Part shown: positions 31,494-44,938 of the stretch, one piece after another
How the letters are laid out: every line of letters starts with the position of its first letter
How positions within the stretch are numbered: the first letter of the stretch is position 1
From: Microstegium vimineum
Taxonomy: Eukaryota; Streptophyta; Magnoliopsida; Poales; Poaceae
Assembly (NCBI GenBank): GCA_022036555.1
Contig: CM039131.1
Location: forward strand, 40,677,923-40,741,922
Length of the DNA stretch: 64,000 bases
Reading direction: 5' to 3'
The notes under the pieces: generated by a model
Databases searched by the model: none
What the model was told of the DNA's origin: nothing
What the model saw: only the letters and a program-made list of their open reading frames with translations
Program-made: the position numbers and the translations under genes

Positions 31494-34400
31494 CACACAC
31501 ACCAGCTCCCCGGAAAATGCTCACGGGTGCAACACCACGAGAGAAAGGAGAGGGAGAAAAGTATCACGCTTTGCCGGCGGCGGCGCGGCGCGGCGCGGTG
31601 GCGGGCGCTGGAAGTGATCGAGAGGGAAAAGCAGAGCAGAGGCGGCTGGGCTCGTTCGCTTGTTCGCTTCGCTTCACAATCACATGGTCATCGAGGTCCT
31701 CGTGTCGTGTATGTTTATGGCCCCGGCGCGAGGTGGAAGAGGACGAAGCGGGCTGCACACTGCTTGCGCTTAACGGCCACGCCAAGCGGTGATGATGGCC
31801 AGGCCAAGAGTACTACTAGTCTAATCGTACGAGGACAAAAGCCCCCCAACCAAACCCACCCCCAGGTATTACTCTCTCTGCGCTTTCGGGTCTCACTCTA
31901 CAGCCGCTGTACGTACACGTACCGGAGCCGAGTTTGTAGCTGTACACCTGGGGCACGTGCCGCCTACATGCTACTCTCGATCGCTTCACACACTTTTGAG
32001 AGTACCAGATCAGGTAGCAAATCATGTTTACCTGAAGCTGACACATGAGCTTAGTATCTCATCACTTTATCAGAGTACTATGTGTTCATTCATCCGGTCA
32101 TCCCTCCATCGGAGTTTGAAATCTTCCGGGCCAATTCAGCTTGGAGGTCAGGTCCGGTCCGGACACGCTCCTTGACGCAGCCACTCCGAAAGCGACTGCC
32201 CGGTTAGGTGACGCTTCAAATCTTCCTAGGATCAGGGGTATAGAATACATTTCTGGCCCGTGTCACGGCCGGACCCGGGTGTTTCTTTGTGCCGTGGTCG
32301 TTTCCTCGCACTTGCTCGCTTTGACATTTATTAGGAACAAGAATGACGCAATGACCTGAGAAGAGTTGTTGCACCCACTATTGCAGAAAGTTACGGCAAT
32401 TCTAGAGTAATCACCTCGTTTCAAAAAGAAAAGAGATAATCACTGATCAGAGATGGGGGTACACGTCACCGTTGTCACGTACCACTACTTAGTTTGACAG
32501 GGCGCCATCATGCCGTGACCTTAGCGAAATGTTAGCCTGCAAGGAAAAGCAATAAACGGTACGCTAGTTGATCAGAAGAAATGAGTAACTCAAAAGTCAC
32601 AAGCATCTTCTTAAGCTTCGAATCAGAATACATGATTCCTAGTTCTTTTCTTATGTGGAACTTGTAAAAGAGGAAAAAATGCTTGCTGTTTTTTTTTAGA
32701 AATGTGAGGCGTTTCCTCACTTTCCAGTCTTCAGTTTCATTAGCATCTGTGAATTTCTTGGAGCCTAGAGGAGTGCTAAATTTGTCACACGAATATGCAC
32801 GTGCAGGCCAGTGGAGATTGTTTTAGGTTAAAGGTGGCCCGAAAAGGGAGATAGTGCTGCTTCCAAGCAAATCAACACAAGACTAATCATGATTCCTGTG
32901 GCTGCCAAATGGGATGCGGTGTGATACAGCCTTCAGACACAAGGTTCCCTGGTACTCTATTGAGAATGTCATTCTTTACTTTATCTCTCTCCTTTCTACA
33001 TTCGCCTCTCAAAAGGTCGTCTCGTCACATTGAGCATCAAGTACCTGTAACCGCTTGCAATTCCATAAAAGAGCATATGGGTATGGAAAGAAATGCATTA
33101 CAAATCAATACGATATAAACAGGTCCAACTAATAGTCTAGCTAATTATTTCAAGAATCTTACATACAAAGCATCTCAAGTTTAACCAAAATTATAGAGAA
33201 AATCATAAATATTTATAAGATCAAATAGGTATGCTATGAAAATATAATTGATGAAGAAAATACTTGACATAACTTGCGGGACTAATGAAGAAGGCTCAAA
33301 GAAATTACGCTTCTGACTTCTCTAGAGTTTCTTTTTACTCCATTGACTATGAGCTTGTTGGCTGTTGAGAAAATAGTATGTAAAGCATTCCAAATAACTC
33401 TACTAGATATTCTTATGCTGCATAGCCCTTTTTCCACAATGGACTATAAACCTGGACACCAAAGCGAGATTTTCAGCTCTCACTCCAACCAAAGCCATGA
33501 GCAAGGCAAGTTCATATACTTGATATATGGAAGAAGTCAAAGAAATCTAGTAGTAACAACCTTTACCTGACAGCAACGCAAAGAAAACAATGCATTGCTG
33601 TAGTGGAGAACTGAAACCTGCAATGTTTCCCTGTTCAACACAGAAAAATGCTCAATTGGATTGACTCTTAAGAAACTGACACAGGCTTCAGAACTCCCAG
33701 TGATGCAAATCATGAATGGACCAGAAATGTTCACCAGGCACCACCTTCCTTTGCATCGTCTATCAGAGTAACATCGATTCAAGAGTTTTCTGCAGGGTAA
33801 AAGTACTGGTGAAGTTGTTCTTTGTGTTAAGCTGTGGAAGCAGCAAAGTTGCTAACCATGGCAGTGACCAGTGAAAGAGGGCATCTCAAGTAAAATTAAT
33901 TAGCTGGAGGTCATGTGTTAAACTCCCAGAGGATACCCTTGACATGCTCCATCAAACTCTCCACAGTACATGAACACCCAGGAGTTTCCATTGAAATACT
34001 TCTTTTTGAGCTATAGCACAGATATCTACAACATCCAATCTCAATGAGAAGTGTATCTACGACATCCAATCTCAATGAGAAGTGAATATTGGCTAAGAAT
34101 TTCTGCATAATTGTTGTTGAACTATTTCTGTGTAACATTTACAGTTGCTTTACAAAGTAAAGCCAATCAAAACAAAATTAAATACAGAAAAATAGTTATA
34201 GCTAAGTAGCTAACCACTGTTTTATTTATATGAAAAAATACCTAAGGAATGGGTGTTTGCTCAATTTATCAAGATTCTTCTATGCTGATTTCAGCCAATG
34301 AATAATCGGTATTTGGTCGCACCTCAATGACACTAAGATAGATCATACTGCCCCATTCCAAATTATAAGACACCAATTAGGGCTAGCTTGAAAACTAAAA

Positions 34401-34550
34401 TCTCCTTGGGTATGTGCTATGTCATTTGAATAAACCATTTCTCCATGGGGGGCTTTCCATCCCTAGGTTTGCCTCCCCCTTCTTTCCAAATTCGGTCTTA
34501 TGTGAGCCTGTGATTCAATTAAAAAAAAGCAGGGGATCAAAACTTGTTAT
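31492..34550. other. intergenic region between the receptor-kinase promoter and the first GT90 gene
   Basis: The right part of 31492-32000 is GC-rich and is the likely promoter and leader of the receptor kinase. The rest is AT-rich without a convincing ORF. A fragment CCCCATTCCAAATTATAAGA near 34350 looks like a Stowaway-type remnant. A 31-bp tandem duplication is at 34023-34084. Confidence 0.5.
34023..34084. repeat. 31-bp tandem duplication
   Basis: Two adjacent 31-bp units beginning TATCTACAACATCCAATCTC and TATCTACGACATCCAATCTC differ at one base. They are in the intergenic spacer, with no coding context. Confidence 0.85.
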
Positions 34551-37500
34551 CTAAACCCCTAAATCTCTTCGCTCCCCCATTTGAATCTGCTTTATTGAAT
34601 TTTCTTTCCTCTGATTTAGCAACTTGAGCTCATGAGGGTCGAAGGGGGGAGGCAGATCACATGGGCCTGCATCACGAGCAAACTTCACCATAGATTCCAT
34701 AAGAAACTTCTTCTCAAGGCCTTCAGCTTGGCAGACCAAAGACTCTGAACAGACCTCAACAGCTTCAGGTGGCTTAGTGGGCTTGAACTTTAGGAGCTTG
34801 GCATATTCAGTTAGAAGATGAAGCATGTAGTCATAAACATGGTCCATACTGAGCTCTTCTTGAATGAAATTACTTGCTTGCTTTCCTATGCGTTGTGCCT
34901 ATGAAAGATATGGAGTATGAGAAAAGTATTTCATTTGAGAAAAAACATAGTATATTTCTCACCAAGGTAGAGGAACAATATAAGAGATTGCAACATAAAG
35001 GCACGCTGAAAATCCTAAACAGTGCAGATAAAAAATCATTGCCACTTATCCAATTTAGTTGTTGTTTATAACACTAACACCCACCTTGAGTTTTTATTTT
35101 TCTAAGATACATTGAATTCATAAAACTATATTACCATTGAAGTACTTTTGATGATGGTGATATAAAGTTTTTCTTGACAAATCTTAACCATTTTTATTAG
35201 CATAATGGAAACTCCCGAATCCTAGGGCATACCTAAAGCATTTTTATTAGCATGCATCCTAGGACTAGGACATTTGTTTTGGATCAGATTGAAAGGTACT
35301 ATTTAAAAGTTTTCTTAACTCTATGGAAAACTCGAAATGGCTGTTAGTGAAGAGAAGCCCAGTGAAACAAGTGTTCACTGAATGGTAGACACATATCCAG
35401 CCTAAGTTGAAAAGTAGGACAACTTCTAGTTTTGGATGAAAAACTTGTGTTGGATGAAAAAACTTGAATCTTTAAGTTCTTAAACCCATGCTCAAATATT
35501 ATATATCTGCTTGCTCCATTTTATGCTCAGCCATGTTTTGCATCTTGGTGAATTTTTATGCTATTTATGTTTCGACAAAAAGTCCCAGGTTGATTTCTCA
35601 GTGCACGCTATTATGGGCAGAAGTTGTTTGCACCAAACTCTTTCAGTAACACCAACGGGTGATGATTTAATTATGTTGCCTTAATGAGACATAGCTATCC
35701 TAAGAAAGCACCTTGGGTTCACACCATAGACCATACACTGCATCTCAACTGGATTTCAGTTAGTAATAGGCGGAGATTAGTACTATTATTTCCAAAATCT
35801 AATGTTTAGCACTGCAAAAAATTGACTACAAATGTAGAACAAAATATAGATAGATGCAAGGTACCAATTGCTTGTGAGAGTTGCCCCAATCAACAGCATA
35901 TTTTATGGAGGCACATTTATTGTCATCCTGAACAGGCCAATAATGCTGAATTGGCATAAGTGACCTTGAAAAGAAATCATAGTATCTTGGTGTAACCAAC
36001 AGGGTCATTGAATCACATGCTAGTATATATTTCTCACTGATGGACCACGCTGATCCTTCAATATAGATCTTGTACCTGTAAACGGTTAAGCAAAAGTGCT
36101 ATGAACGTATAGTGCTATTGATAGAACTATGTAACTCCTTGTTATAACTCAACAAGAGCAAGGGAAAAAAAAAGGCAAACCTGTGAACACACTGACTACT
36201 CAAATCTGAGTCCTTATATCCTGCCTTGCTCTCCTTGAACCAGTCCTAAGTCCCAGAAAACCAAAAAAAAAGTCAGACAATAAATGTCTTCAGTATTTAT
36301 CCACAAAAGCAACAGCTACAGAAGTAAACATGTAATAGTATTTACTAAATTCGAAGAGAATCATTTTTATCTATTAGAGGCGATTAGGGGAATAGAGGGA
36401 CTCTACTTTCTCCAAGGATCCCTGTTGCAGGGATAGAAAAATTAAAAAAAAAAAAGTTACCTGAGCGTAAATCCTTGCGTTCCAATCATGTGTACTAGAG
36501 ACATTACACTTAACCAGTTCCTTACGTGTCGCAGAAACTGATGGATTCCCTTTCCAGTAAGCATAAGGCTCTCTATCCATCCATCTCACTCTGTTATTAC
36601 CATCCTTCAAGTCCTCCTGCAGGGCATCCCATGGCTTTATGTTGATCTCTGGCCTACCAAAGAAGGTAGTCAGCCTATCAGTATCATTAGAACCGTTGTA
36701 CTTCATATGCATATAAGTTTAAGGTATGAAAATACGGATTTAAAATTTATTACTGAAAACATTAGCATTAATCAAACTAGCATGTGGGTAGAGCGAACAG
36801 TTTCTTATAGCACAGTAAGGGATAGAAATGGTGCATTCAGTAGCTCTTCGACTGATAATGTGTGCATATAATTGACATACATTTATGTGCCATCTTCTCG
36901 TGTTCAGTTCAATTTATCCCTTTTATATTAGACTGAAAAATGTGCAATTCAAACAAGCGAGCGAGTAAAATTACCATCCCCAGAATGACCAATCCGGGAA
37001 GACGATATCCAGCGTTTTATCATCCCCGCAGTAACGGAACAGCGGTGGCAACATCTCGGCGTACTTCCCGCGGTAAAGGTGGGCGCGGACGACGGGCCAG
37101 TCGACGGTGTCGAACATGAGGTCGAGATCGGGGACGCGACCGGGGTAGCGACGGAGCAGCTGGAGGACGCCCCATATGGTGAAGAGGTCCCGGGTCTGGA
37201 ACGCCGGGCGGAACCGCTGGACGTAGGCGCGGCCGCCGAGCACGACGAGGCGGAAGGTGGCGGTGAGGCGGGCGCGGTCGAGCATGGCGCGCGTGATCCC
37301 GCCCGCGGCGCGCCATGGGCGGAGGTCCTCGTGGATGAAGCGGAAGTAGGACGGGCACGAGTTATTGGAGGATGGCGAGGCAGCGGCGGAGGGCAGGGGT
37401 GGGCTCGGGGAGGCGGGGCAGATGGAGGGAGAGGAGAGAGCGCGCCCGAGGGTTTGGGAGGTTTTGGGCGCTTTGGCGGGATTGGAGAGGTTGAGGCTGG

Positions 37501-39410
37501 GACAGGAGATGGAGTAGGAGGGAGGTGGTGGTCGGGAAGGGGAAGGGGAAGGGGAAGGAGGAGGCGGCGGTGGGAGGTTTTGTAACTGTTGCGTTTCGGG
37601 GTGGTGGAGTACGGTGGCGGCGGCGGGAATGGCCGCAGTGGTGGGGAGGCGCGTCAGACGTCCCTGCAACGGCAAAGGGTAAGCGACGAATAATTAAAAC
37701 GGTTGGCCCAAAAGAAGTCATTACAATGGTAAAACCTTTGGGCCCGAAGGCCCAATGCAGATGTGATTCGGTCATGCAAGCCCAATTATGAGCTAGCACA
37801 TAACATTACCTGAACCAACAACCAAGGCTCGTCAGACGGAGCATAGGCTCATCACATAGTTTTAAACCAGAGTCTTTCAACTCCTTGCATAGGTTTTTTT
37901 TCGCACCCCAGTATCTCTCCTTTCTTTGCATGTCGGATTCTTAATCTCTCTCTTTTTCACATAAATGTCTGTAAATATCTTTACTTAGTTTATCCCTTGA
38001 TTATTTTCTGTCAGAATTAATGATTTTTATTCGCTGTTAGCCTTAATAACGAGTGATGAGCAAATAAGCGTGCAAATAGTAATCCTGCTGTTAGAGGGCC
38101 ATCCTAATCGGTTTGGTCCTTTGCACCACAGACGTGGCGAGCTTGCAGGTTCCATTTGGCTCTGTGATGTGAACTGTTCGTGAGGAGCCATGAACAAACG
38201 CTCCTTGCCTTGCCTCCTTGGGCTTTCTATTTCGCGCTCTGCAGTATCTTTCCACTTGAACCTGTTCTTTAACGGCGACTAGCCTACACCGCTACACGAA
38301 CCCCCGTGATCGTACCAATCCGTCTGCACGAACGAGCTGTCGACTAGTCGAGCACCCTGACGTGCCGGGCAAAACAGAATACAGAAACGCTACCTACCGT
38401 TCTTCCTGCGCTGGCGGTCCAAAGGCGGGGGAGGGGGTCACGGAGCTCGCCGGACCGAGAAAGTAGCAAGCCTATTCCCTCGATCTGGGGTCCCCTAGCG
38501 TTCACGCGCCGCCGCCTTATAGTATCTCGTTCAGTCGCTCTCTGTCTTAGTTAGTGGCCACTACACTACACTACACGACGATCCATCATCATAAAATAAA
38601 GTCAGCTAAAGGAATAAGCTTTGGATGTCTAGCTCACTCCTTTCTGAGCTACTGGAAGTCTAGAACTAATAATCAATCATGCAGCAATTATGGATGGGGA
38701 AAAACTGCAGTTTTCCCCAACTAAGGTCATGCATGAAAATTAAAAATAACTCTAGGTCATGTTGTGGTTGTGGCCTTGGTTAGCAAGTCAGCCTGGCGAA
38801 CGCAATGCAGAATTTAGATTTAGGTGCACTGCACACAAGGGTTTTCTGCTGGCTGCTGCCGCGGCAACCATTTGCAGGCCATACAGAGCTCAACAGCAAG
38901 GCGCGCGGCTAGAAAAGGAAAAACCGCCAGCTACTCCACTCCTCCACGCCCGAAATTAGAACAAACCCGCGTCTTTGTTCTGATCTCAAGATGTAGCAAG
39001 TTAATTCGCGCACTCTTGTTCTCAGAAAGGAAGTTACTCCATCGCTGGCCAATTTTTTCAGGTTCTGACAAGAAACCAACTTTTTCAGTTTCTAACAAGA
39101 AAAGGTTAGCATCATTTTCTAAAAAAAAAGGGAAAAGAAGAAGAAGAGGGGAGATTCTAGCGATCAAGCGGAATTAAGCAGCGCCGCCGCAACAAAAAAG
39201 GAAGCGCCGATCGTGACACGACAAGAAGCTAGGAATCAGAGAGCGTGGACTCACAGCGGCGGTGGCGGTGGTGATCCAGCGACCGGAGACGACCGCCCCG
39301 ACGGCGACGACGGAGAGGAAGAGGAAGGCAGCGGTGGTCCTCGACAGCGCCACCGCGAGCACGGTGCGCACCCGGCAGTCCGCCGCTGCCGGGGCGGCGG
39401 CCGTCGCCAT
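34551..39410 (-). CDS. GT90/DUF821 glycosyltransferase (rumi-like), six exons, copy 1
   Basis: Exons 39410-39255, 37663-36975, 36653-36461, 36245-36181, 36075-35865 and 34898-34551 close in phase to 553 residues. Exon 1 encodes a type II membrane anchor (TTAAFLFLSVVAVGAVVSG, residues 25-43). A Pro/Ser-rich stem follows (about 55-160). The catalytic region starts at CPSYFRFIHEDLRPW and contains DLDLMFDTVDWP, DWSFWGWPE, YAYWKGNPSV, WNARIYAQDW, YKIYIEGSAWSVSEKYILAC and DFFSRSLMPIQHYWPV, the ordered blocks of the CAZy GT90 / O-glucosyltransferase rumi family. The protein is expected in the Golgi or ER lumen; the plant substrate is not known and a xylosyl or glucosyl transfer is only inferred. Exon 1 is assigned by splice phase and by its likeness to exon 1 of the neighbouring copy. 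Confidence 0.88.
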
Positions 39411-41334
39411 GGCAGCTAGCCGGCCGCCGGAGCCGCGACGGTGAGTAGTGCGCCCGGCCGGCCCGGGAACGGCGGGGTGCGCGCAAGCAGAGGAGACTGG
39501 TGAGGCCGGCTGTGCTTCGTCTGCTGCTGGAAGAAAGAATGGACTAGTAATCTGGGCCGGAGCGCCCTCGTGAGCTCTTAGTTATGACGTCCCCAACGCC
39601 GCGGAGGGCGACGGCTTTATTTCTGAGGCCCGCGCGGGCAAAGGCGGTTCAGGCGTGCGGGCGTGCGGCAGTGCGCGATGTGGCTCAAGGTCAAGGGTAG
39701 ACCGGCACGGGGAAAGGACAAGGACGCAACGCAAGCAGGCAGGCAACTGGTCACGCTGCACACCAATCTGGATTCTCGACCGCCTATCCGCCAGGTTGAC
39801 GTCATCATGTGTATAGTCATGTACTAGACGAGTAGACTGTGAATCTGTGATCCCTCCCATGGTCCATCCGTTCATGTGACCATGTATGAATTGGGATAGG
39901 GTCACGGCCTCACGGGGAGTATTGGTACGTCAGGAAAGTTCTTCTATCAGGACACCCAGTAACACGTACATTCGCACACATATATCTAACTAAATCTTGA
40001 GATTTTTGAAACAAAACTAAATCTTAAGATTAACAAAATCATCATAGACATTTTATTGTCGACCGATATGTCATATCCAAAATAATATCATTGTTAACGG
40101 CAAATATAACCTGAGACGTTGATTTTGTGTGAGAATATGTCATATCTAAAATAATAGTTTGGCTTCGCCTAGTTACTAAGTTTATTTAGCTCAAGCTATG
40201 TGTTCATACTCATCTTTATAGTATAAAGGAGAGAATAGTATTTTGGTTCTAAGAATGGAATAGTTTTAGGTGGATGTCCTACTTTGGCTTAGTGTTTGGA
40301 GACACTATGATCTTACTAGAGAACCATCTAGAATTTTGCTTAGCTCGTCCTAAAAATATCATAGGCAAGATCATGATCTTGCCCACAATATGAGAACTGT
40401 AAGAAAGAGCAGAACATGAGCTAGGGTGATTGTTGAAGGAGAAGAAGACTAGGCAAGCGTGAAGGGATGTCGTGGAGGCGTGTGATACTTCGAGTGTAGC
40501 ACTGCATAGGCATAGATGTACAATGGCTGCATGCAGAGGCGAGGCCATTGTCCCGGGTGTGTGAACAAGGTTGTGCAGCTACAGTCATCTCTTTGAGAGA
40601 GGAAGAGGAGTGACACTATGTCAAGATCACGTGCAGACGACATAGGCACAACTAACAATTGCCCTACAAGACCACTATCACTTGAACACGCAATTACTAT
40701 TGGACCATCACTACTAGTTATGGTGGAGGTATATTCCTTCCAGTTTGTGGCAATGATAGGTGGACTATCACTATGAACTGGCAGAGACAACCTAGTTTGT
40801 ACATACATAAATTTTTAAAGATAAACGTTAAATCAAAATTATATAGTTTAAAGAGATTGTATAGTTAATAACTTTTGGGTTTGAATACAAATAAATATGT
40901 TCTCAGATCAGATTTGATATAATTAACCATTTCAAATGAAGCTAAATTCAACATGCAGTTAACAGTATTTTCATTTAAGATCGTTTAAAGTGTTAAATAT
41001 ACAATATAATTCTTAACATTATTTAACATTATGTACCTAAAAGAATAGTGTCAGCTTAGCACGCGTATCGCTAGCTCAATTGATTTGTGCAATTGAGGGA
41101 TGTTAACGTTGAGGTCTTAACTCTTCTATCTTATTAGCCGTTATAGCCTATTTTAGCTCACTACTAGTTGTTTGAGGAGAGAGATCGATGGATGTCTTAG
41201 ACCACTATTTAGAATACTCGTACAAAAGATTTTTACTTTCAAATTCGCTCTATACATTTCTTTGACCAACTTTTTGGAGGTAAAAAAAAGTGCAATTCTA
41301 CTCCATTCCTCCTACTCTCTACGCGTGTCAACCG
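39411..41334. other. intergenic region between the two GT90 copies
   Basis: About 1.9 kb. The first few hundred bases are GC-rich and probably promoter and leader of copy 1. From about 39950 on, the DNA is AT-rich with no ORF, RNA or clear repeat that I could support. Confidence 0.5.
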
Positions 41335-43685
41335 TCACATCTCCCACGCTTCCACTTGCCTCACCACATCCTCTCTCGCTCTACGCAGCGCCTCTATTTC
41401 CTCAGCACTGTAAGCCGGCTGCAATCTGCAGGGGCCTTCGCCATTCGCGCCGCCCACCACCGTGTCCATCATGAACTGCCTCTCCATCCCCCGCCTTCCC
41501 GGGTCATGGACTCGACGGTGACCTCCGCGGCGCCGCGCGGCACCTCGGGCCTGTACCGCAGCAGCCTGGCGTACTCTGTCAGGAGGTGGAACATGTAGTC
41601 GTAGACGCGGTCCATCGTCAGCTCCTCCTGGATGAACCTACGCGCGTTCCCTGCCATCTCCTGCGCCTGCCATTGCCAGACGATCGAGACAAGAGCGTTT
41701 GGTCATCCTGTTCGGAACTCGTAGCATACGCAAGGTGTGAAGTCGATCGGGGAAGAAGGCCAGGAAGGGAAGTGTACCCTGTCCGTGTGAGCGTTGCCCC
41801 AGTCCACGGCGTACTTGATTGACCGGCACATGCCGCGGTCGCCGCGGACGGGCCAGTAGTGGCGCAGCGGCGACAGCCCCCGCGAGAAGAAGTCGTGGAA
41901 CCTCGGCCGCACCATGAGCGCCACCGAGTCGCACGCCAGGATGTACTTCTCACTCACCGACCACCCCCGCCCTTCGACGTAAATCTTGTACCTGCGCGCA
42001 CGTGCGCAAAAGCATACTGTACTACACAAAACGTGGCACGGCATAGCAGGTGCAGCTGCAGCTGAGTTGTAATGGTGAACAAGCTCATGTGATTGTACCT
42101 GTGCGTGCACTGCTTGGACAGGTCCGATCCCCTGAATCCTTGCCGCACCTCCTTTCTCCAGTCCTGAAAGTTGCAGCCTCCCGTGTCGATCGTCAGTGTC
42201 ACGCCACGTGGCGAGTGTGTTTGCGCACACGCCTGCACGATTCAGAGAGCTGAGGAGTGTACCTGCGCGTATACCCGCGCGTTCCAGTCACGCTTGCCGC
42301 CGGACGCGTTGCACCTGAGGAGGAGCCGGCGTTCGGCGCCCACCATGGGGTTCCCCTTCCAGTACGCGTACGGCGCCCTGTCCGTCCAGTTCACCATGGC
42401 GTTCCCTTCGTTCATCTCCCTTCGCAGCGCCTCCCATGGCTTTATGTTGAGCTCCGGCCTTCCCAAATTCAAAGAAGAACGGAGGGGTACTTTAATTTGT
42501 GAGTCGAGAAATTACGTACGGAGCATTAAGAACACACATGATCATCCATGGTCATGGCGAAGAACTGCGATGCACGTATATATTACCAACCCCAGAATGA
42601 CCAGTCAGGGAAGGCGATGTCCAGCGTGGCTTCGCTGCCGCAGTACCGGAACAGCGGCGTGGGGTCGGCAGCGGCGCTGACGACGGGCAGGTCCTCGCAG
42701 TCGAACATGAGGTCGAGGTCCGGGACGCGGCCGGGGTAGCGGCGGAGCAGCTGCAGCATGCCCCACTGCGTGAACGCGGCCCGCGTCTGGAAGCACCGGC
42801 CGTAGCGCGCCACGTACAGGCGGCCCGCGACCACGGTGACGCGGAACTTGGGCGCGAACAACCGGCGCGCGCCCTCCACCGCGCCGCGCGTGACCCCCGT
42901 GGCGCGCCACGGCCGCAGGTCCTCGTGGATCCACCGGAAGTAGGACGGGCAGTCCGGCGGCGGCGCGGCTGCTTCCGCGGGTGGCGCTGGTACCTCCCGA
43001 GGCGGTGGCGCGGAACTGGCCGCCACGGACGGTGTTCGGTTCGTGCTCGTGCCGACGATGTCGGTGAACCGCGGCGGACCCGGCGCTGCTTCTGGCCCCG
43101 TTGCAGCGTTGTGTGCTATGGTTGGGGTGGCGACAGGAGTGATCGGACTGACCTGCAACTTAGAATCAGTAAAAAAAAAAGCGTTGCATAAGATGCACCA
43201 TATATGTGTTGTAAGCAATTCATACACACTATTCTTTTAGTTTGACCCTTTGTTAAAGAAAAATCGTAGAAGACAGTTTAATGGGTTTGACAATCTGGTG
43301 TGCTGTGTGCAGGTTCGGCTGTACCACGGCAGAAACTTTGTCGGCAGCTGTGCCACTGTTCTAACCAAGCAAAACAAGCAAGCATATGGCTGAACAGACC
43401 ACCCAACTACTACTCGCCATGTGTGTCGAGAGTCAAGAATCGATCAAGAGACAGACATCATCACAGAAGAGAAACTGCGTCATGGAAGAAAAAGAAACAG
43501 GCAGGTAGCGCAGGGAACCATACTCTGGCGCTGACAGACATCCAGCAGGCGGAGACGAGAGCTCCGGCGACGAGCGCGGCGAAGAAGACGAACACGCGGC
43601 TGTGACAAGGCGCTGCCGCTGCGGCAGCCAGGCTCCGAGCGAGCCGGGACGACGCCTTCGCTGCCGCCGGGGACTCCATCATCAT
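41335..43685 (-). pseudogene. GT90/DUF821 glycosyltransferase copy 2, frameshift near the C terminus
   Basis: Exons 43685-43524, 43152-42587, 42458-42263, 42163-42099, 41991-41778 and 41666 onward follow the same six-exon plan as copy 1 with similar splice positions. Exon 1 has a membrane anchor (RVFVFFAALVAGALVSACW). The catalytic blocks CPSYFRWIHEDLRPW, DWSFWGWPE, YAYWKGNPMV, WNARVYAQDW and YVEGRGWSVSEKYILACDS are intact. In the last exon the frame as written stops at 41469 after WRGSS. One frame over, from 41487, the sequence continues MERQFMMDTV ... EGPCRLQPAY to a stop at 41335, which matches the tail of copy 1 (GPCDLPP). The shift lies at a G5 run (41488-41492). Either the copy lost about 50 C-terminal residues or the assembly has a homopolymer error, so the gene may be functional. 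Confidence 0.8.
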
Positions 43686-44938
43686 CCCTCAATCAGATGG
43701 CATATGGCCGGCGTTCGGCGAGCGAGGACGAGCTGACAACAGACGCATGATCGAGGCGGCGAAAACACCACCCGTGCCCGTGGTCCCTTCTCGACCTCAT
43801 GTGTCTGTATTCAATTTTCTGATCGGCCGTTCAGCTGTGCCTGGCTTGTTTGGGATGGGCGTGTAGGATGGGGAAAGCTTGGGAACGCGTGGATCATCGA
43901 CCAAGACCGCGACGCGATGCAGTGCGGTCCGGGGTGCGGTATCGTCGAGCCCTGGATCCCTGATTCTGACAGCTGACTGCATGCCTCCGTGCCGTCTGCT
44001 CACTGCAGCGTCGGAATCAGATACTGTACCATTTTGATCGAAGATCAACGGTGGCCAGCCGCCGGAGGGTTGTTTTCGCCTTTGGCCGCGTGCTGCGTCT
44101 GCCGACCTGAAGGCCGCGTACAATTCTCCCACTAAACTTCCACTCTCTACTTAGTCACAAAAAAAACAAAAAAAAAAACACTTCCACTCCCTCCTCCTGA
44201 TTTGCGTCACTGAACGTCACCGCGATTTTTATCCATGCACGTTAGCAGAGTATGGCAAAAGGCTGACAAAACTAGTCTCGTATCGCTTCTTCTTAGCTGC
44301 ACCTGCACTCTGCAGGTGATGTTCATTCGCTGCTTTGCTTCTACGGTCGTTGTGTTATGAAGTGTACAGCGACGTCATGGTTTTTTACGAGACGTAGTGT
44401 GGACGGAACATTTTTGAGGGATTCACTGGACTGACGATTAGCACATCACTGTGTCGCCTCTCAAATTTTACTTACCTTAAATGAATCTCAATCTTTGATT
44501 TTCTAGAATTTTTTAATTAATAAATTAATTAATCTAAGAAAAAAGGAAACATTGTTATATCACCCATCACAGGAGACAAGCAAGCCACGCACGGCCCCTT
44601 CCTTTTCTGTGGATATCTTTCCTTTTGCCCTTTACATGAAAATAAGATTAAATGTTCAGTAATAAAATAAGATAAGCGATCAAAAAATATATTATAAAAT
44701 ACAAACTTGATTAAAACTATATCAAATAATCGAGTAGCTTTATAATAAAACATATTGCAGTTACGTATTGAGCATAATATAATATAAAGTGACTATATAA
44801 AATTTCATATGCACGTGAAATTTCTTTTAACTTTTTTTTAAAAAAAGTATTCTAATTTGGCCAGCTACGTTCGGCACTTATTACATATAAATTTCATGTA
44901 TGTGGATTCAGGTATTCACACGTTTATTGCAAGATTAT
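43686..44938. other. intergenic region between GT90 copy 2 and the serpin
   Basis: The GT90 copy 2 promoter side (43686-44150) is mixed in composition. From 44460 the DNA becomes strongly AT-rich. No gene, RNA or defined repeat was found. A possible splice acceptor (TTCAG at about 44907-44911) just before the serpin could mark an upstream exon, which I could not identify. Confidence 0.45.
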
